DNA of 64,000 nucleotides. Source: Paenibacillus elgii NBRC 100335. Lineage in GTDB: Bacteria; Bacillota; Bacilli; Paenibacillales; NBRC-103111. This document shows, one piece after another, positions 27,045 through 35,649 of this stretch. A program made the position numbers and the translations under genes. Where the stretch lies: the NCBI RefSeq assembly GCF_004000865.1, contig NZ_BIMB01000019.1:1-64000 (forward strand). The letters run 5' to 3'. The notes under the pieces are model-generated. The model saw only the letters and a program-made list of their open reading frames with translations, did no database searches and was not told the origin of the DNA. Each line of letters starts with the position of its first letter. Within the stretch, counting starts at the first letter, position 1.

Positions 27045-27341
27045 ATGAACACGCTAATCAAAAATTTAACCGGTATGGGCACAATGACCGATCAAGTGAT
27101 TGCTATGGATTTTCTAATCGCCGCCAAAACGGGCATTCAAAACTACGCCGTTGCGCTGACGGAAACCGCCAGTCCCGATATCAAAACCGTTCTGCGCAAG
27201 CAGCTGGACGAAGCAATCTCCACCCACGAGCAAATCACGAATTACATGATGCGCCGAGGGTATTACCGCCCGTATCATATTCCAGAACAAATCGAGCTGG
27301 ATCGGAACAACATTCAAACGGCGTTAAATCTGCCGACCTGA
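27045..27341 (+). CDS. CotF-family spore coat protein, second copy
   Basis: 98 residues. MDFLIAAKTGIQNYAVALTETASPDIKTVLRKQLDEAISTHEQITNYMMRRGYYRP parallels residues 27-100 of the protein at 25277. AAGGAG precedes the ATG, 14 bp after its small partner. Together with adhB the four genes form a nearly symmetric coat cluster. Confidence 0.8.
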   Translation: MNTLIKNLTGMGTMTDQVIAMDFLIAAKTGIQNYAVALTETASPDIKTVLRKQLDEAISTHEQITNYMMRRGYYRPYHIPEQIELDRNNIQTALNLPT

Positions 27342-27365
27342 TCCCCCTTCACTTCTAAATAAAAT

Positions 27366-27395
27366 AGGATTCCCATGGAATACCCCGGGAATCCT
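27366..27395 (+). terminator. Hairpin after the coat cluster
   Basis: AGGATTCCC (27366-27374) and GGGAATCCT (27387-27395) form a perfect 9-bp stem with a 12-nt loop. No T-run follows, so termination would be weak. Confidence 0.5.
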
Positions 27396-27450
27396 GAGTT
27401 TGTTGAGGAAAGTGGTCATTATAAAAAAGTTTAGAGAAACAGACGGAGAC

Positions 27451-27568
27451 GGGGTATCTACTGGAGGAGCGATAGCGTTCGCCTTTGTCTGCGGGAAATA
27501 TCCGCTGTTTAAGCGGCTTCAACCAAATTTCCTGCAGACAAGAGCGGCCGGAAGTAGATAACCCGCCC
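27451..27568. repeat. Long imperfect inverted repeat (about 118 nt)
   Basis: Three nested arms pair: GGGGTATCTACT (27451-27462) with AGTAGATAACCC (from 27553); TTGTCTGCGGGAAAT (27485-27499) with ATTTCCTGCAGACAA (27527-27541), 14 of 15 matching; and CCGCT with AGCGG (27502-27515) at the tip. It lies between two convergent transcription units. It could be a dispersed intergenic repeat of the REP or miniature-element kind, or a structured RNA. No open frame or target duplication was seen. Confidence 0.7.
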
Positions 27569-27623
27569 CTCGTAACCTCTATTACCTTTATTTCTTTTAA
27601 CGCGGGAACCCTCTTTCACCTCT

Positions 27624-28640
27624 CTATGAATCGTACCGGATCAGCACGCCAAGCGCCGAGGACGCTTCGCGCTTTAACATTTCGTACGCCTCGACCGCGT
27701 CGGCCAGCGCGAATTCGTGCGTGATCATCGGCCGGATCGCCAGTCGCCCGCTTTCCACGTTGCGGACAAATTCTTGCATATTGCGCCCTTCCGTCCAACG
27801 GACGTACGATTTCGGATAGTCCAGCCCCTCTTCCTCGTATTGACGGTCGTACCGCCCCGGACCGCCTCCCCGGGCAATGACGAAATCCGCTTCCTTCGCG
27901 AAAAACAAATCGCGCGAGAACTGAATCGGCACGTTGCCGATCAACGCGAAGGTGCCGCGAAACGCCAAATGCTGCATGCACGACTCGATCAGCTGCGGCG
28001 ACGTTGAGTGCGCGCAAAGGGCGATGCTGTCGAAGCCGTGGCCTTCGGTATAAGCGGCAACCCGCTCCGCAAGCAGCGGATCGTCCGCGCGGTGAACGTC
28101 GCCAATGCCGCACGCGGCCGCAAGCTGCAGTCGTTCGTCCTTCATATCCGTGGCGAACACCCGGTAGTTGGCCCGGTCGCCGAGCTGCGCGATCAGCAGG
28201 CCGAGCACGCCGAGTCCGGCGACCCAGACGGTCTCGCCGAACTGGCGGGCCAGCCTGCGTGTGCTGTGCACGGCGACGGAGCCAAGCCCGACGAACGAAG
28301 CCGTCGGCAGCGATTCGGGCCCGCTCAGCTTCGCGCACAGCATCTCCGGCACGGACAACACCTCCGCATGATAAACGTAAGGTCCACCGTAGCAGGCGAC
28401 AAAATCTCCCGGCTTCAGCCCCTCCACGGCGCTTCCGACCTCCACCACGGTACCGGCGGCGCTGTAGCCGAGCGCAAATCCGTCCGGGATGGCCGGATTC
28501 GCCAGCAGGCCGAGCTCTGTGCCCGGACTGATAGAAGAATAATTCACCTTTACCAGCACGCGCTTCGGATGTTCCTTCACGGAAGGCTCAGGCCGGTCTT
28601 CGAGGCTCACCCCGCCTTGGCAGGTAACGATCGTTTTCAT
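27624..28640 (-). CDS. Zinc-type medium-chain dehydrogenase (MDR family) without zinc loop
   Basis: 338 residues. The GroES-like N-terminus has KVNYSSISPGTELGLL and GYSAAGTVVEVGSAVEGLKPGDFVACYGG. The Rossmann motif is VAGLGVLGLLIAQLG. The Cys/His zinc ligands of classical alcohol dehydrogenases are missing, as in the BchC-like and polyol-linked members. It is last in the operon with the second sugar transporter, 30 bp after the DUF4855 gene, so it probably oxidises or reduces a sugar derivative imported by that transporter. Confidence 0.85.
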   Translation of the reverse strand: MKTIVTCQGGVSLEDRPEPSVKEHPKRVLVKVNYSSISPGTELGLLANPAIPDGFALGYSAAGTVVEVGSAVEGLKPGDFVACYGGPYVYHAEVLSVPEMLCAKLSGPESLPTASFVGLGSVAVHSTRRLARQFGETVWVAGLGVLGLLIAQLGDRANYRVFATDMKDERLQLAAACGIGDVHRADDPLLAERVAAYTEGHGFDSIALCAHSTSPQLIESCMQHLAFRGTFALIGNVPIQFSRDLFFAKEADFVIARGGGPGRYDRQYEEEGLDYPKSYVRWTEGRNMQEFVRNVESGRLAIRPMITHEFALADAVEAYEMLKREASSALGVLIRYDS

Positions 28641-28669
28641 GCTTCATTCCCCTTTTTCTTGGAAATTTA

Positions 28670-30418
28670 TTATTCCGTTTCCTGCTCCTCTAGCTCCGGC
28701 GACTGAAACTCTTGCGGACTCGTTACTTTATATTTGCCTTTCATATACTGATACGTACGGTCGTACACTTCCCGCTCGATCGGCGTCTTGGATTGTGCAG
28801 CCTTCCAAAGCGTTTTCACCTGTTGATAGAACACATTGTACGATTTGTTCATAAACTTGTATTCTTTTCCTGCGTCCAAGTATGCGTAGTAGCGGTTACG
28901 CAGCTTCTCATCCGTCAGCGCCGCGTCGCTCAGCTCGATCTCGACACCCATGCCGTTATCATAAGCGGCTTGAGCGATCGTGCTCATCCGGTCGACGGTG
29001 GCATCTGAATGGAAGTAATAGTTCGGCTGCATGGCTGCCGCATCGAATCCGTTTTCTTTCCAGTCGTTCCAGCCCCGGGCGAAATAATACGGAATCCATT
29101 GGAACGTCGCGCCTTTGGAGCGGACATAATCGCCGGTCTGCTTCACCACCTCATGCTCCATCGCGCTTAACTGGTGCCCAATGTATTCGTTATACCAATA
29201 GAACGAGACGAGCTTCAGGTCGGAGTAATTTTTCGCGTTCCAGCGCTTGTACACCTCGTCGACGTACCACTTGGTCACCTTAAGCCGGTTTTTCGTAGCT
29301 TCCGCCTCCCCGACCTCCTTGACGTTCAAGTTCTCGCTGATGCCGTCGCCGTCTACATCGCCGAAATCACTCTGATCCGTACGCGGATATGGAATGGCAA
29401 TAACAACCTTTGCCTCGTATTTCCTTCCCGGCATATCCGCTTTCGCTTCCTTCACCGCTTCGTTCAATGCCCCCAGCTCGTAATCATCGCGGAACACGCG
29501 GTCAAGAAACTTTTCAAAGTGACCTTTGTTTGTCGGCTTCCCCGCCGAATTGTAATTGGTGCCGTCTAACAAAGCAGGGAGCGGCAAGAATAAGAAGCCG
29601 TCGAACATATAGTCCTTGCGCTTCATGTCTTGATCCACATAAGAGACGTACGGTTTGAAGTCCTCTTTCTTGAACGAAACCCAGTCGCTTGGCTGGTACT
29701 GCCATTCTCCGGTATAAATAAGCACTTCATCGCGAATGCCTCCCGTCTGCTTTGAGCCCGGGCGAGGATACCCTCGATCCGGCTTCGGCGCTTTGTTCGG
29801 CTTCAGCTTGTTGCCGGACTTGTCGCGCGTGCCCATGACTTCGATCTCATCGACGAACAGCCAGGACTCCACCGGAATGTCCATATAAACGTAACGGGCA
29901 ACCGTGTTCACGCCGGTTTTGGCGATCGTTTGCTTCACGGGGCCTTTTTCCGTCGTCGACAGCGCGCTTTTTACTTTACCGAGATGCTGCCACGTGTTAC
30001 CGTTCTCCGAGATCGAGTACGAGATTTCGTCTGGGAAAAAGATCCCGTTCGGCAAATCCTGGAGCGTACTGACCTTAATGTCCTGGATCGTTACCGGCTC
30101 GCCCAGATCAAGCTTGAAGGTGCGGTAGCCCTGCCACAGCTTGCCGACATACGCTTTGTCCGAAAAGGACGTCCCGCCGAACACGCCGTCCGTCAGCTGC
30201 TTGCCCGTATCGTCCGGATAAGCGTCTTCCATCGGCCCGAAATGCGCGTCGCGCGGATACGGGGTTTCGAACGTATACGGCTTGTGCAAAGCCAAATTTT
30301 CCAGAGGCACGGTCGCCTGCGCAGTTTGTTCCGCGGATGCGCCCGCAGCGGGGATAAGCATCCCCCCGGCCAGTACCAAAGACAAGATGGCTGCCGTAAC
30401 GTTAGATTGTTTTTTCAT
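28670..30418 (-). CDS. Secreted DUF4855 protein with discoidin-like N-terminal domain
   Basis: 582 residues. A signal peptide (MKKQSNVTAAILSLVLAGGM, cleavage near ASAEQ) is followed by an F5/8-type-C-like domain (about 40-195: LALHKPYTFETPYP, LTDGVFGG, FKLDLGEPVTIQDIKVSTL). The main domain (about 230-560) is the DUF4855 type, predicted as a TIM-barrel glycosidase-like unit (VLIYTGEWQYQPSDWVSF; SFYWYNEYIG; FQWIPYYFARGWNDW; AAMQPNYYFH). It probably binds or cleaves a surface polysaccharide whose products are imported by the neighbouring permeases. Catalytic residues are not established. Confidence 0.8.
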   Translation of the reverse strand: MKKQSNVTAAILSLVLAGGMLIPAAGASAEQTAQATVPLENLALHKPYTFETPYPRDAHFGPMEDAYPDDTGKQLTDGVFGGTSFSDKAYVGKLWQGYRTFKLDLGEPVTIQDIKVSTLQDLPNGIFFPDEISYSISENGNTWQHLGKVKSALSTTEKGPVKQTIAKTGVNTVARYVYMDIPVESWLFVDEIEVMGTRDKSGNKLKPNKAPKPDRGYPRPGSKQTGGIRDEVLIYTGEWQYQPSDWVSFKKEDFKPYVSYVDQDMKRKDYMFDGFLFLPLPALLDGTNYNSAGKPTNKGHFEKFLDRVFRDDYELGALNEAVKEAKADMPGRKYEAKVVIAIPYPRTDQSDFGDVDGDGISENLNVKEVGEAEATKNRLKVTKWYVDEVYKRWNAKNYSDLKLVSFYWYNEYIGHQLSAMEHEVVKQTGDYVRSKGATFQWIPYYFARGWNDWKENGFDAAAMQPNYYFHSDATVDRMSTIAQAAYDNGMGVEIELSDAALTDEKLRNRYYAYLDAGKEYKFMNKSYNVFYQQVKTLWKAAQSKTPIEREVYDRTYQYMKGKYKVTSPQEFQSPELEEQETE

Positions 30419-30482
30419 TTGCTTCCCTCCAGATGGGTAATTTGAATCGAGCCATTTATGTTCATTTCCCGGATGTTCTGTC

Positions 30483-31364
30483 TCACTTAAAGCCTGTCAG
30501 CGTAATGCCTTGAATGAACTGCTTCTGCACGAAGAAATACAGCGCAATGATCGGGACCGTGAACAGTGTGGAAGCGGCCATCAGTAGGCCCCATGACACT
30601 TTGTATTCTCCAATAAACGACCTGAGGCCGACAGACAGCGTCCATTTCTCCGGATCGTTCAAGTAAATGAGCGGTCCGAGAAAATCGCCCCAAGCGTGCA
30701 GAAACGTAAGCAGCGCCACGGTGTACAGCGCCGGCCGGGACAAAGGCAGTATGATCTGCCAATAAATGCGGAACTCGGACGCTCCGTCGATTTTGGCCGA
30801 TTCCGTGAGCTCGTAAGGAATGTTCATAAAAAACTGGCGAAGCAGGAAAATATAATAGGCGGCGCCGAAAAAGTTCGGCAAAATTAGCGGCCAATATGAA
30901 TCGAGCATGTTCATCTGGTTAAACATGACGTAGATCGGCACCATCGTCACCTGAAACGGCAAAATCATCGTCCCCATCATGACGAAAAACAAAACGTCGC
31001 GCCCGCGGAACGCAATCCGCGAGAAGCCGTACGCCACCAAGGGCGAAGCGAACACCTGCCCGACCGCTGACAGCACGCAGACGAACACGGTGTTGAGCGT
31101 ATACTGAATGAAAGGAATCGTTTGAACCGCCTGCACGTAGTTCAGCCATTGGATTTTGTCCGGCCACCAGACCGTCGGGATTGCGAAAATTTCCTGTTCG
31201 GACTTAATGGACGTAATGAACAGCCAGGCGAACGGAGCCAAAAACAGCAGGCCAGCGAGCGCCAAGCCGATATGCGGCAGCACGGTTTTGCGGACGTAGC
31301 GCATTCCCGGCTTCCTCCGGACCCCTGTCCCTGAGCCGGAACGGGCGATCATGGTCTGCGCCAT
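30483..31364 (-). CDS. Sugar ABC transporter permease, MalG type
   Basis: 293 residues with six membrane helices; the EAA loop is ELTESAKIDGASEFRIYWQIILPLSRP and the C-terminus FVQKQFIQGITLTGFK. The ATG follows the stop of the MalF-type gene directly, and its ribosome site (GGAGGTG) lies inside that gene, so the two are translationally coupled. Confidence 0.92.
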   Translation of the reverse strand: MAQTMIARSGSGTGVRRKPGMRYVRKTVLPHIGLALAGLLFLAPFAWLFITSIKSEQEIFAIPTVWWPDKIQWLNYVQAVQTIPFIQYTLNTVFVCVLSAVGQVFASPLVAYGFSRIAFRGRDVLFFVMMGTMILPFQVTMVPIYVMFNQMNMLDSYWPLILPNFFGAAYYIFLLRQFFMNIPYELTESAKIDGASEFRIYWQIILPLSRPALYTVALLTFLHAWGDFLGPLIYLNDPEKWTLSVGLRSFIGEYKVSWGLLMAASTLFTVPIIALYFFVQKQFIQGITLTGFK

Positions 31365-32294
31365 TTATTTTTCACCTCCATAATACACCCAACGGGCCGA
31401 CGAGCGGAAAATAAGCAGCGTCAAGCCGAGCACGATCGCGCATAAAATCCACGCCATGCTGGAGGCGTACCCCATGTTCAGGAACGAAAAGGCGGTTTGG
31501 TACAAATAAATCGCGTAGAACAGCATGGAATTTTCCGGCCCCCCCACCGATTGGGACGCTTCCGCGAAAATAAGCCCCTGCGTGAAAAATTGAAACGAGT
31601 TAATAAGACCGTTGATCAACAAAAACAGCGTCATTGGAGAAATGGCGGGCAGCGTGATGTGGCGGAAGCGGCTCCACCGACCGGCACCGTCGATTTCGGC
31701 GGCTTCATAGAATACCTTCGGCACGTCCTGCAGCGCCGCCAAGTACATGACCGTCTGCGTGCCGGTGCCCCAGAAGCCCATCAGCACCAAAGCGGGCTTC
31801 GTCCACATCGGGTCGACGAGCCAATTCGGCTCGACCAAGCCGAGGGCGGCCAGCAGCTTGTTCACGAGCCCGTACTGCGCGTTGAGCAGCCACATCCACA
31901 GCAAGGAGCCAGCTACGGCAGGCACCAGCGTCGGCAGGAAGTAGATCGTGCGGTACAGCGATTGCCCGCGCACGCTCATATTGAGCAGCATCGCCATCCC
32001 GAGGGCGAACGCCAGATGCGGCAGCAGACCGAACACGGTGATGTAGACCGTATTGTACATGGACAAATAAAATTTGCTGTCCGCGAACAAATTCTTGTAA
32101 TTTTGCAGACCTACCCATTCGGGCTTGGAAAATAAGTTATATTCCGACAAGCTATAATAAAACGACATCGCAATCGGGTAGAGTTGAAACAAAAGAAAGC
32201 CGGCGATCCACGGGCTGATAAATAGTAATCCCGTCCTTAACGCTTTATTCCTCCGGTGACGGAATCCGGCCGTTGCGGCAGCGGCGCGAGCCAT
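31365..32294 (-). CDS. Sugar ABC transporter permease, MalF type
   Basis: 309 residues with six membrane helices; the EAA loop is VFYEAAEIDGAGRWSRFRHITLPAI. It follows the binding-protein gene by 66 bp. As in the other two transporters of the window, no ATPase gene is present nearby. Confidence 0.92.
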   Translation of the reverse strand: MARAAAATAGFRHRRNKALRTGLLFISPWIAGFLLFQLYPIAMSFYYSLSEYNLFSKPEWVGLQNYKNLFADSKFYLSMYNTVYITVFGLLPHLAFALGMAMLLNMSVRGQSLYRTIYFLPTLVPAVAGSLLWMWLLNAQYGLVNKLLAALGLVEPNWLVDPMWTKPALVLMGFWGTGTQTVMYLAALQDVPKVFYEAAEIDGAGRWSRFRHITLPAISPMTLFLLINGLINSFQFFTQGLIFAEASQSVGGPENSMLFYAIYLYQTAFSFLNMGYASSMAWILCAIVLGLTLLIFRSSARWVYYGGEK

Positions 32295-32360
32295 TGCGGC
32301 CTCACTCCCTTCGTATCAGTTTTATCGAAGAAGGAAGGTTGCTCCCTCCTCCGCGCCCTG

Positions 32361-33707
32361 TTATTTGCTCTTCGCCTTGTCCGCAAGCGGCTGGATTTTC
32401 GTCACGACGCGGTCCATCGCTTCCTGCGGCGTCGCCTGTCCTTTTAGCGCTTTTTCCGTTTCTTCGGTCAGCGCCTGCAAATACTCGTTAATGTAGACGC
32501 TGTTCGGGAACCCTTGCAGCGTTTTGCTTTTCGCCCGGTCATAGAAATCATGCATCATGTCCAGCTTCTCGTTCTTCCGCAGCTTCGGATCGTCGAGCGC
32601 CGGCAGCCAGCTCGGGATCGTCTTCGATTCGATGGAAAATTCCACTTGCGATTCCTGGCCGATCAAATATTGCATGAATTCCCACGCTTCTTCCGGATGC
32701 TTCGCCTTTTTCGGAATAAACACCGCGCGCGGTCCGACCATCCCGGAGCCTTTCAGATCGGGCCGGTCCGCAGGATACGGGAACGGAGCGATGCCGATCG
32801 GGCCGTCCGGCTTGCGTTCGTCAGGGAAGTTGTACTCCCAGCCGATCATCATCGCCAGCTTGCCAGTCAACAGCGGATCGTTCGCCGTCCCCCGCTGTCC
32901 CATCCCAGAGCGGAATTTGCCGATCTGGTCCATTCCGAACTCCTCGTAAAATTTGCGCTGATAGGCGATCGCCTTGACATTCGCCTCCTGATTGGCGGTT
33001 ATTTTCCCGTTCGCATCCACCCAGCCGCCGCCGAAAATAATCGGCCAGAACACGTTATCGATCCACGGATAATCTGGAATGAAGCCGATTTGCGAGATCG
33101 TGCCGTTTTCGCGTTTGGTTAGCTTTTTGGCCGTATCGAACAACTCTTCGAGCGTTTCCGGCGGCTTCGCGATTCCCGCATCTTGGAACGCTTTCTTGTT
33201 GTACATCAGCGTGCTGGCCATACTGACCGTGAACGGCAGCGCGTAATATTGATCGTTCACCTTCATCCGTTCCAAAGCCGCCGGAATAAAGTTCGCAGGA
33301 TCGAGCTTGCTCTTCTTGAGGTAGTCGGCAAGCGGCAGCACCGCGCCGGCATGCGCCCATGGGCCGATATTGTTCCAGTACGTCAGCGCGACGTCGGGCG
33401 GATTCCCGCCGGAAATCGCCGTAAGCTGCTTTGTCGCGTCTTGGTTACCCAGCACCTTGACCGTGATGCGGTCCTGGCTCTTGTTGAACGCATCGACTCG
33501 CGCCGTAATCGGACCGGCGTCTTTATCAGTCCACACGTGCCAGAAGGTGATTTCCACCTTATCTTTCGGCTTGCCGCCTGCGGCATCGGTCTTGCCCGCA
33601 CCGTCGCCTTGAGGCTTCGCCGTTCCGCCGGAGCAACCGGACAGCCCGGCCACCGAGGCCAAGATGAGGGAAAATGCAGTGATGCTCGTTTTGTGAAACG
33701 CTTTCAT
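32361..33707 (-). CDS. Extracellular sugar-binding lipoprotein (family 1)
   Basis: 448 residues. Lipoprotein signal with lipobox LSGC at about residue 25, then VEITFWHVWTDKDAGPITARVDAFNKSQ, the start of a family 1 binding domain. It is first in the operon with two permeases, the DUF4855 protein and the MDR dehydrogenase. The motif GGAGATTTCCTCC lies about 140 bp upstream. The substrate is not known; the gene context suggests an amino-sugar-containing glycan fragment. Confidence 0.92.
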   Translation of the reverse strand: MKAFHKTSITAFSLILASVAGLSGCSGGTAKPQGDGAGKTDAAGGKPKDKVEITFWHVWTDKDAGPITARVDAFNKSQDRITVKVLGNQDATKQLTAISGGNPPDVALTYWNNIGPWAHAGAVLPLADYLKKSKLDPANFIPAALERMKVNDQYYALPFTVSMASTLMYNKKAFQDAGIAKPPETLEELFDTAKKLTKRENGTISQIGFIPDYPWIDNVFWPIIFGGGWVDANGKITANQEANVKAIAYQRKFYEEFGMDQIGKFRSGMGQRGTANDPLLTGKLAMMIGWEYNFPDERKPDGPIGIAPFPYPADRPDLKGSGMVGPRAVFIPKKAKHPEEAWEFMQYLIGQESQVEFSIESKTIPSWLPALDDPKLRKNEKLDMMHDFYDRAKSKTLQGFPNSVYINEYLQALTEETEKALKGQATPQEAMDRVVTKIQPLADKAKSK

Positions 33708-33848
33708 TTTGTGCCACCTCCATCGTGTCTCAGGTGGCTCTCTCTACTCCGATTCGGATTTTTATTCTATATGTTTCGTCTCGGAAAGCCGAAAAAAGAA
33801 AATCCCCCCTTCATGCTGTCCTCTAACTAGACTATACAACATTCAGGC

Positions 33849-33861
33849 GGAGATTTCCTCC
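33849..33861. promoter_or_regulatory. Candidate RpiR operator, copy 1
   Basis: GGAGATTTCCTCC has inverted half-sites GGAG/CTCC separated by 5 bases. It is upstream of the transporter operon, about 18 bp from a TATAGT that could be its -10 box (minus strand, 33825-33830). Two further intergenic regions carry the same pattern. Confidence 0.5.
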
Positions 33862-33890
33862 TTTTTTATTTAATTTTATGAATTTATTTT

Positions 33891-34751
33891 CTAGTATAAT
33901 TTGTCAACGACGGATTTAGCGGTTTTCTCGATCGCTTGGAATGCTTCCGCTTTGCGCCGCAGTGCCACAATGGTCGATAAGATATCGAGCACATGAATCT
34001 GGGCAAGCTTGGAAGCAAAGGCTCCTCCCTGCAGCGGCGTTTCCTTCGACGAAGCGAGCAGCACGGCGTCGGCGTATTGGGTAATGGGCGAGCGGGCATG
34101 GTTTGTCAAGCAGACGATGGTGGCGCCATTTTCGTTCGCGATCCGTACCGCGTCGACCAGATCCTTCGTGCTGCCCGAGGTGGAAATACCGACCACCACG
34201 TCGTCCGGTCCCGTCAAAGCGCAGTTCATCGTGATAATGTGGGCATCGTTCGCACAAAATGCTTGGAAGCCCAGCCGCATGAACCGATGCTGTGCATCCA
34301 TCGCCGTAACGCCGGACGACCCGACGCCGAAAAAGAATATCCGCTTTTTAGACAGCAGTGCATCGACCGTTTTTTGCAGTTCCTTTTCCTGCAGCAGGCT
34401 CATCGTGTCTTTCAACGCCTGGCTGTTGCTGGACGTGATTTTTTGGGCGATTTCTCCGATCTTGTCGTTCTCGTCAATAGCCCCATGCACGTTCTCGCTC
34501 GGGCTGACGAGGTCCTGGGCGACCGCCAGCTTAAACTCCTGGTAACCGCGAAAGCCGAGCTTCCGGCAAAACCGCAGCACGGTCGTCTCCCCCGTCGCTG
34601 CCATCTCCGCCAAGTCGGTCACGGAGCTGTACACCACTTTTTCTTTGTCCTGCAGGACAACGTCGGCGACCTTCTTCTCGGCCTTCGTCAGCGAGTTGTA
34701 GTTGCTTTCGATCCACAGCAGCGCTTTTGCGCCGATTGACTGTTTGTTCAT
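33891..34751 (-). CDS. RpiR/MurR-family transcriptional regulator
   Basis: 286 residues. The N-terminal HTH (about 1-80) includes LTKAEKKVADVVLQDKEKVVYSSVTDLAEMAATGETTVLRFCRKLGFRGYQEFK. The C-terminal SIS domain (about 120-260) has FFGVGSSGVTAMDAQHRFMRLGF and VVVGISTSGSTKDLVDAVRIA, which bind sugar phosphates. It ends the operon begun by the enolase-superfamily gene, 36 bp after the M55 gene. MurQ-linked members sense MurNAc 6-phosphate; that is the likely effector here, by analogy only. Confidence 0.9.
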   Translation of the reverse strand: MNKQSIGAKALLWIESNYNSLTKAEKKVADVVLQDKEKVVYSSVTDLAEMAATGETTVLRFCRKLGFRGYQEFKLAVAQDLVSPSENVHGAIDENDKIGEIAQKITSSNSQALKDTMSLLQEKELQKTVDALLSKKRIFFFGVGSSGVTAMDAQHRFMRLGFQAFCANDAHIITMNCALTGPDDVVVGISTSGSTKDLVDAVRIANENGATIVCLTNHARSPITQYADAVLLASSKETPLQGGAFASKLAQIHVLDILSTIVALRRKAEAFQAIEKTAKSVVDKLY

Positions 34752-34787
34752 AACTAACCACCTTTTTTATCATATTCGTTTCATCGT

Positions 34788-35582
34788 TCAGAAGGCTGCT
34801 GCCAGCAGTCCGGTTAAATGGTCTGATTTGTACACGGCGGTCAGCCCGTCCGTCCTCTCGGCTGTTATTCCGTCATATCTGCGGGCATCGGCTTGTTCGG
34901 TATGAAGAAAACGAATCGTCAGCTCGTACGGCCCGTCAAGACGGAGCGGCTGCGGACGGTTCCCGTTCTCTATGGCGCGGCGCACCGCTACCTGCAGCTC
35001 GCTGCGTACCCGCTGCGGCGCTTTCATCAAGGCGGCATGCCGGCCGAGCGCCGTCTTCGTCTCGTACGCGACGACGCCGGGAAGCTCGTTTGCGGCTTCC
35101 GCGCACGTTTTGTCATCGCCGGAGACGAACAACACCGGAACACCCTGCAAGCCGAACAATAGCCCATCCAGCCCGATCTCGCCGATCGGCCGGCCGTTCA
35201 GCCGGAGCGACTGCCAGCCCTGCGAGGTCATCGTATGGTCCCGCACGGCCAGGGGGGTCCCTCCCATCGCATGGTACCCGATCAGCAGCGCGCCGTCAAA
35301 CGTTTTGTCGAGACCGGGAAACCGGTTCTCAACCCTGGTTGCGCCCATCACGTAGTCCGCCCCCGGATGCAGCAGCTCGGGTATGAAGTTAAAGCCGTTT
35401 CCGTGGGCATCCTTTACAATAATCCGGGTCGCTCCCGCGTCCAGCAGCGCATCCGTTACGGCATTCGTTTCCAGCGTCAGCAGCCGCCGCGCCTCTTCGT
35501 ACAACGGCTCCCCTCTTACCAGTTGTTCCCTCAGCGTCACGCCGGCAATCCCTTCCATATCGCAGCTGACGTAAAATTTCAT
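34788..35582 (-). CDS. M55 family D-aminopeptidase (DppA-like)
   Basis: 264 residues from the ATG at 35582 (GGGGAG upstream; the longer frame lacks support). FYVSCDMEGIAGVTLREQ carries the first metal ligands (Asp and Glu of DMEG), followed by NAVTDALLDAGATRIIVKDAHGNG, MGATRVENRFPG and HAMGGTPLAVRDHTMTSQ. DppA is a zinc-dependent decameric D-aminopeptidase. Next to a dipeptide-epimerase-like gene it points to degradation of D-amino-acid peptides from peptidoglycan, as in the B. subtilis dpp-ykf region. Confidence 0.9.
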   Translation of the reverse strand: MKFYVSCDMEGIAGVTLREQLVRGEPLYEEARRLLTLETNAVTDALLDAGATRIIVKDAHGNGFNFIPELLHPGADYVMGATRVENRFPGLDKTFDGALLIGYHAMGGTPLAVRDHTMTSQGWQSLRLNGRPIGEIGLDGLLFGLQGVPVLFVSGDDKTCAEAANELPGVVAYETKTALGRHAALMKAPQRVRSELQVAVRRAIENGNRPQPLRLDGPYELTIRFLHTEQADARRYDGITAERTDGLTAVYKSDHLTGLLAAAF

Positions 35583-35649
35583 GCGTTGCTCCCCTTTGCT
35601 TGTCATGGAAATGGCTGATCCATTATCGTGTTCGACGGGCTTGCTCGGC

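Noticed and set aside
27451-27568. CRISPR array or att site at the large inverted repeat
   Set aside because: There are no regularly spaced direct repeats, spacers, cas genes or integrase.
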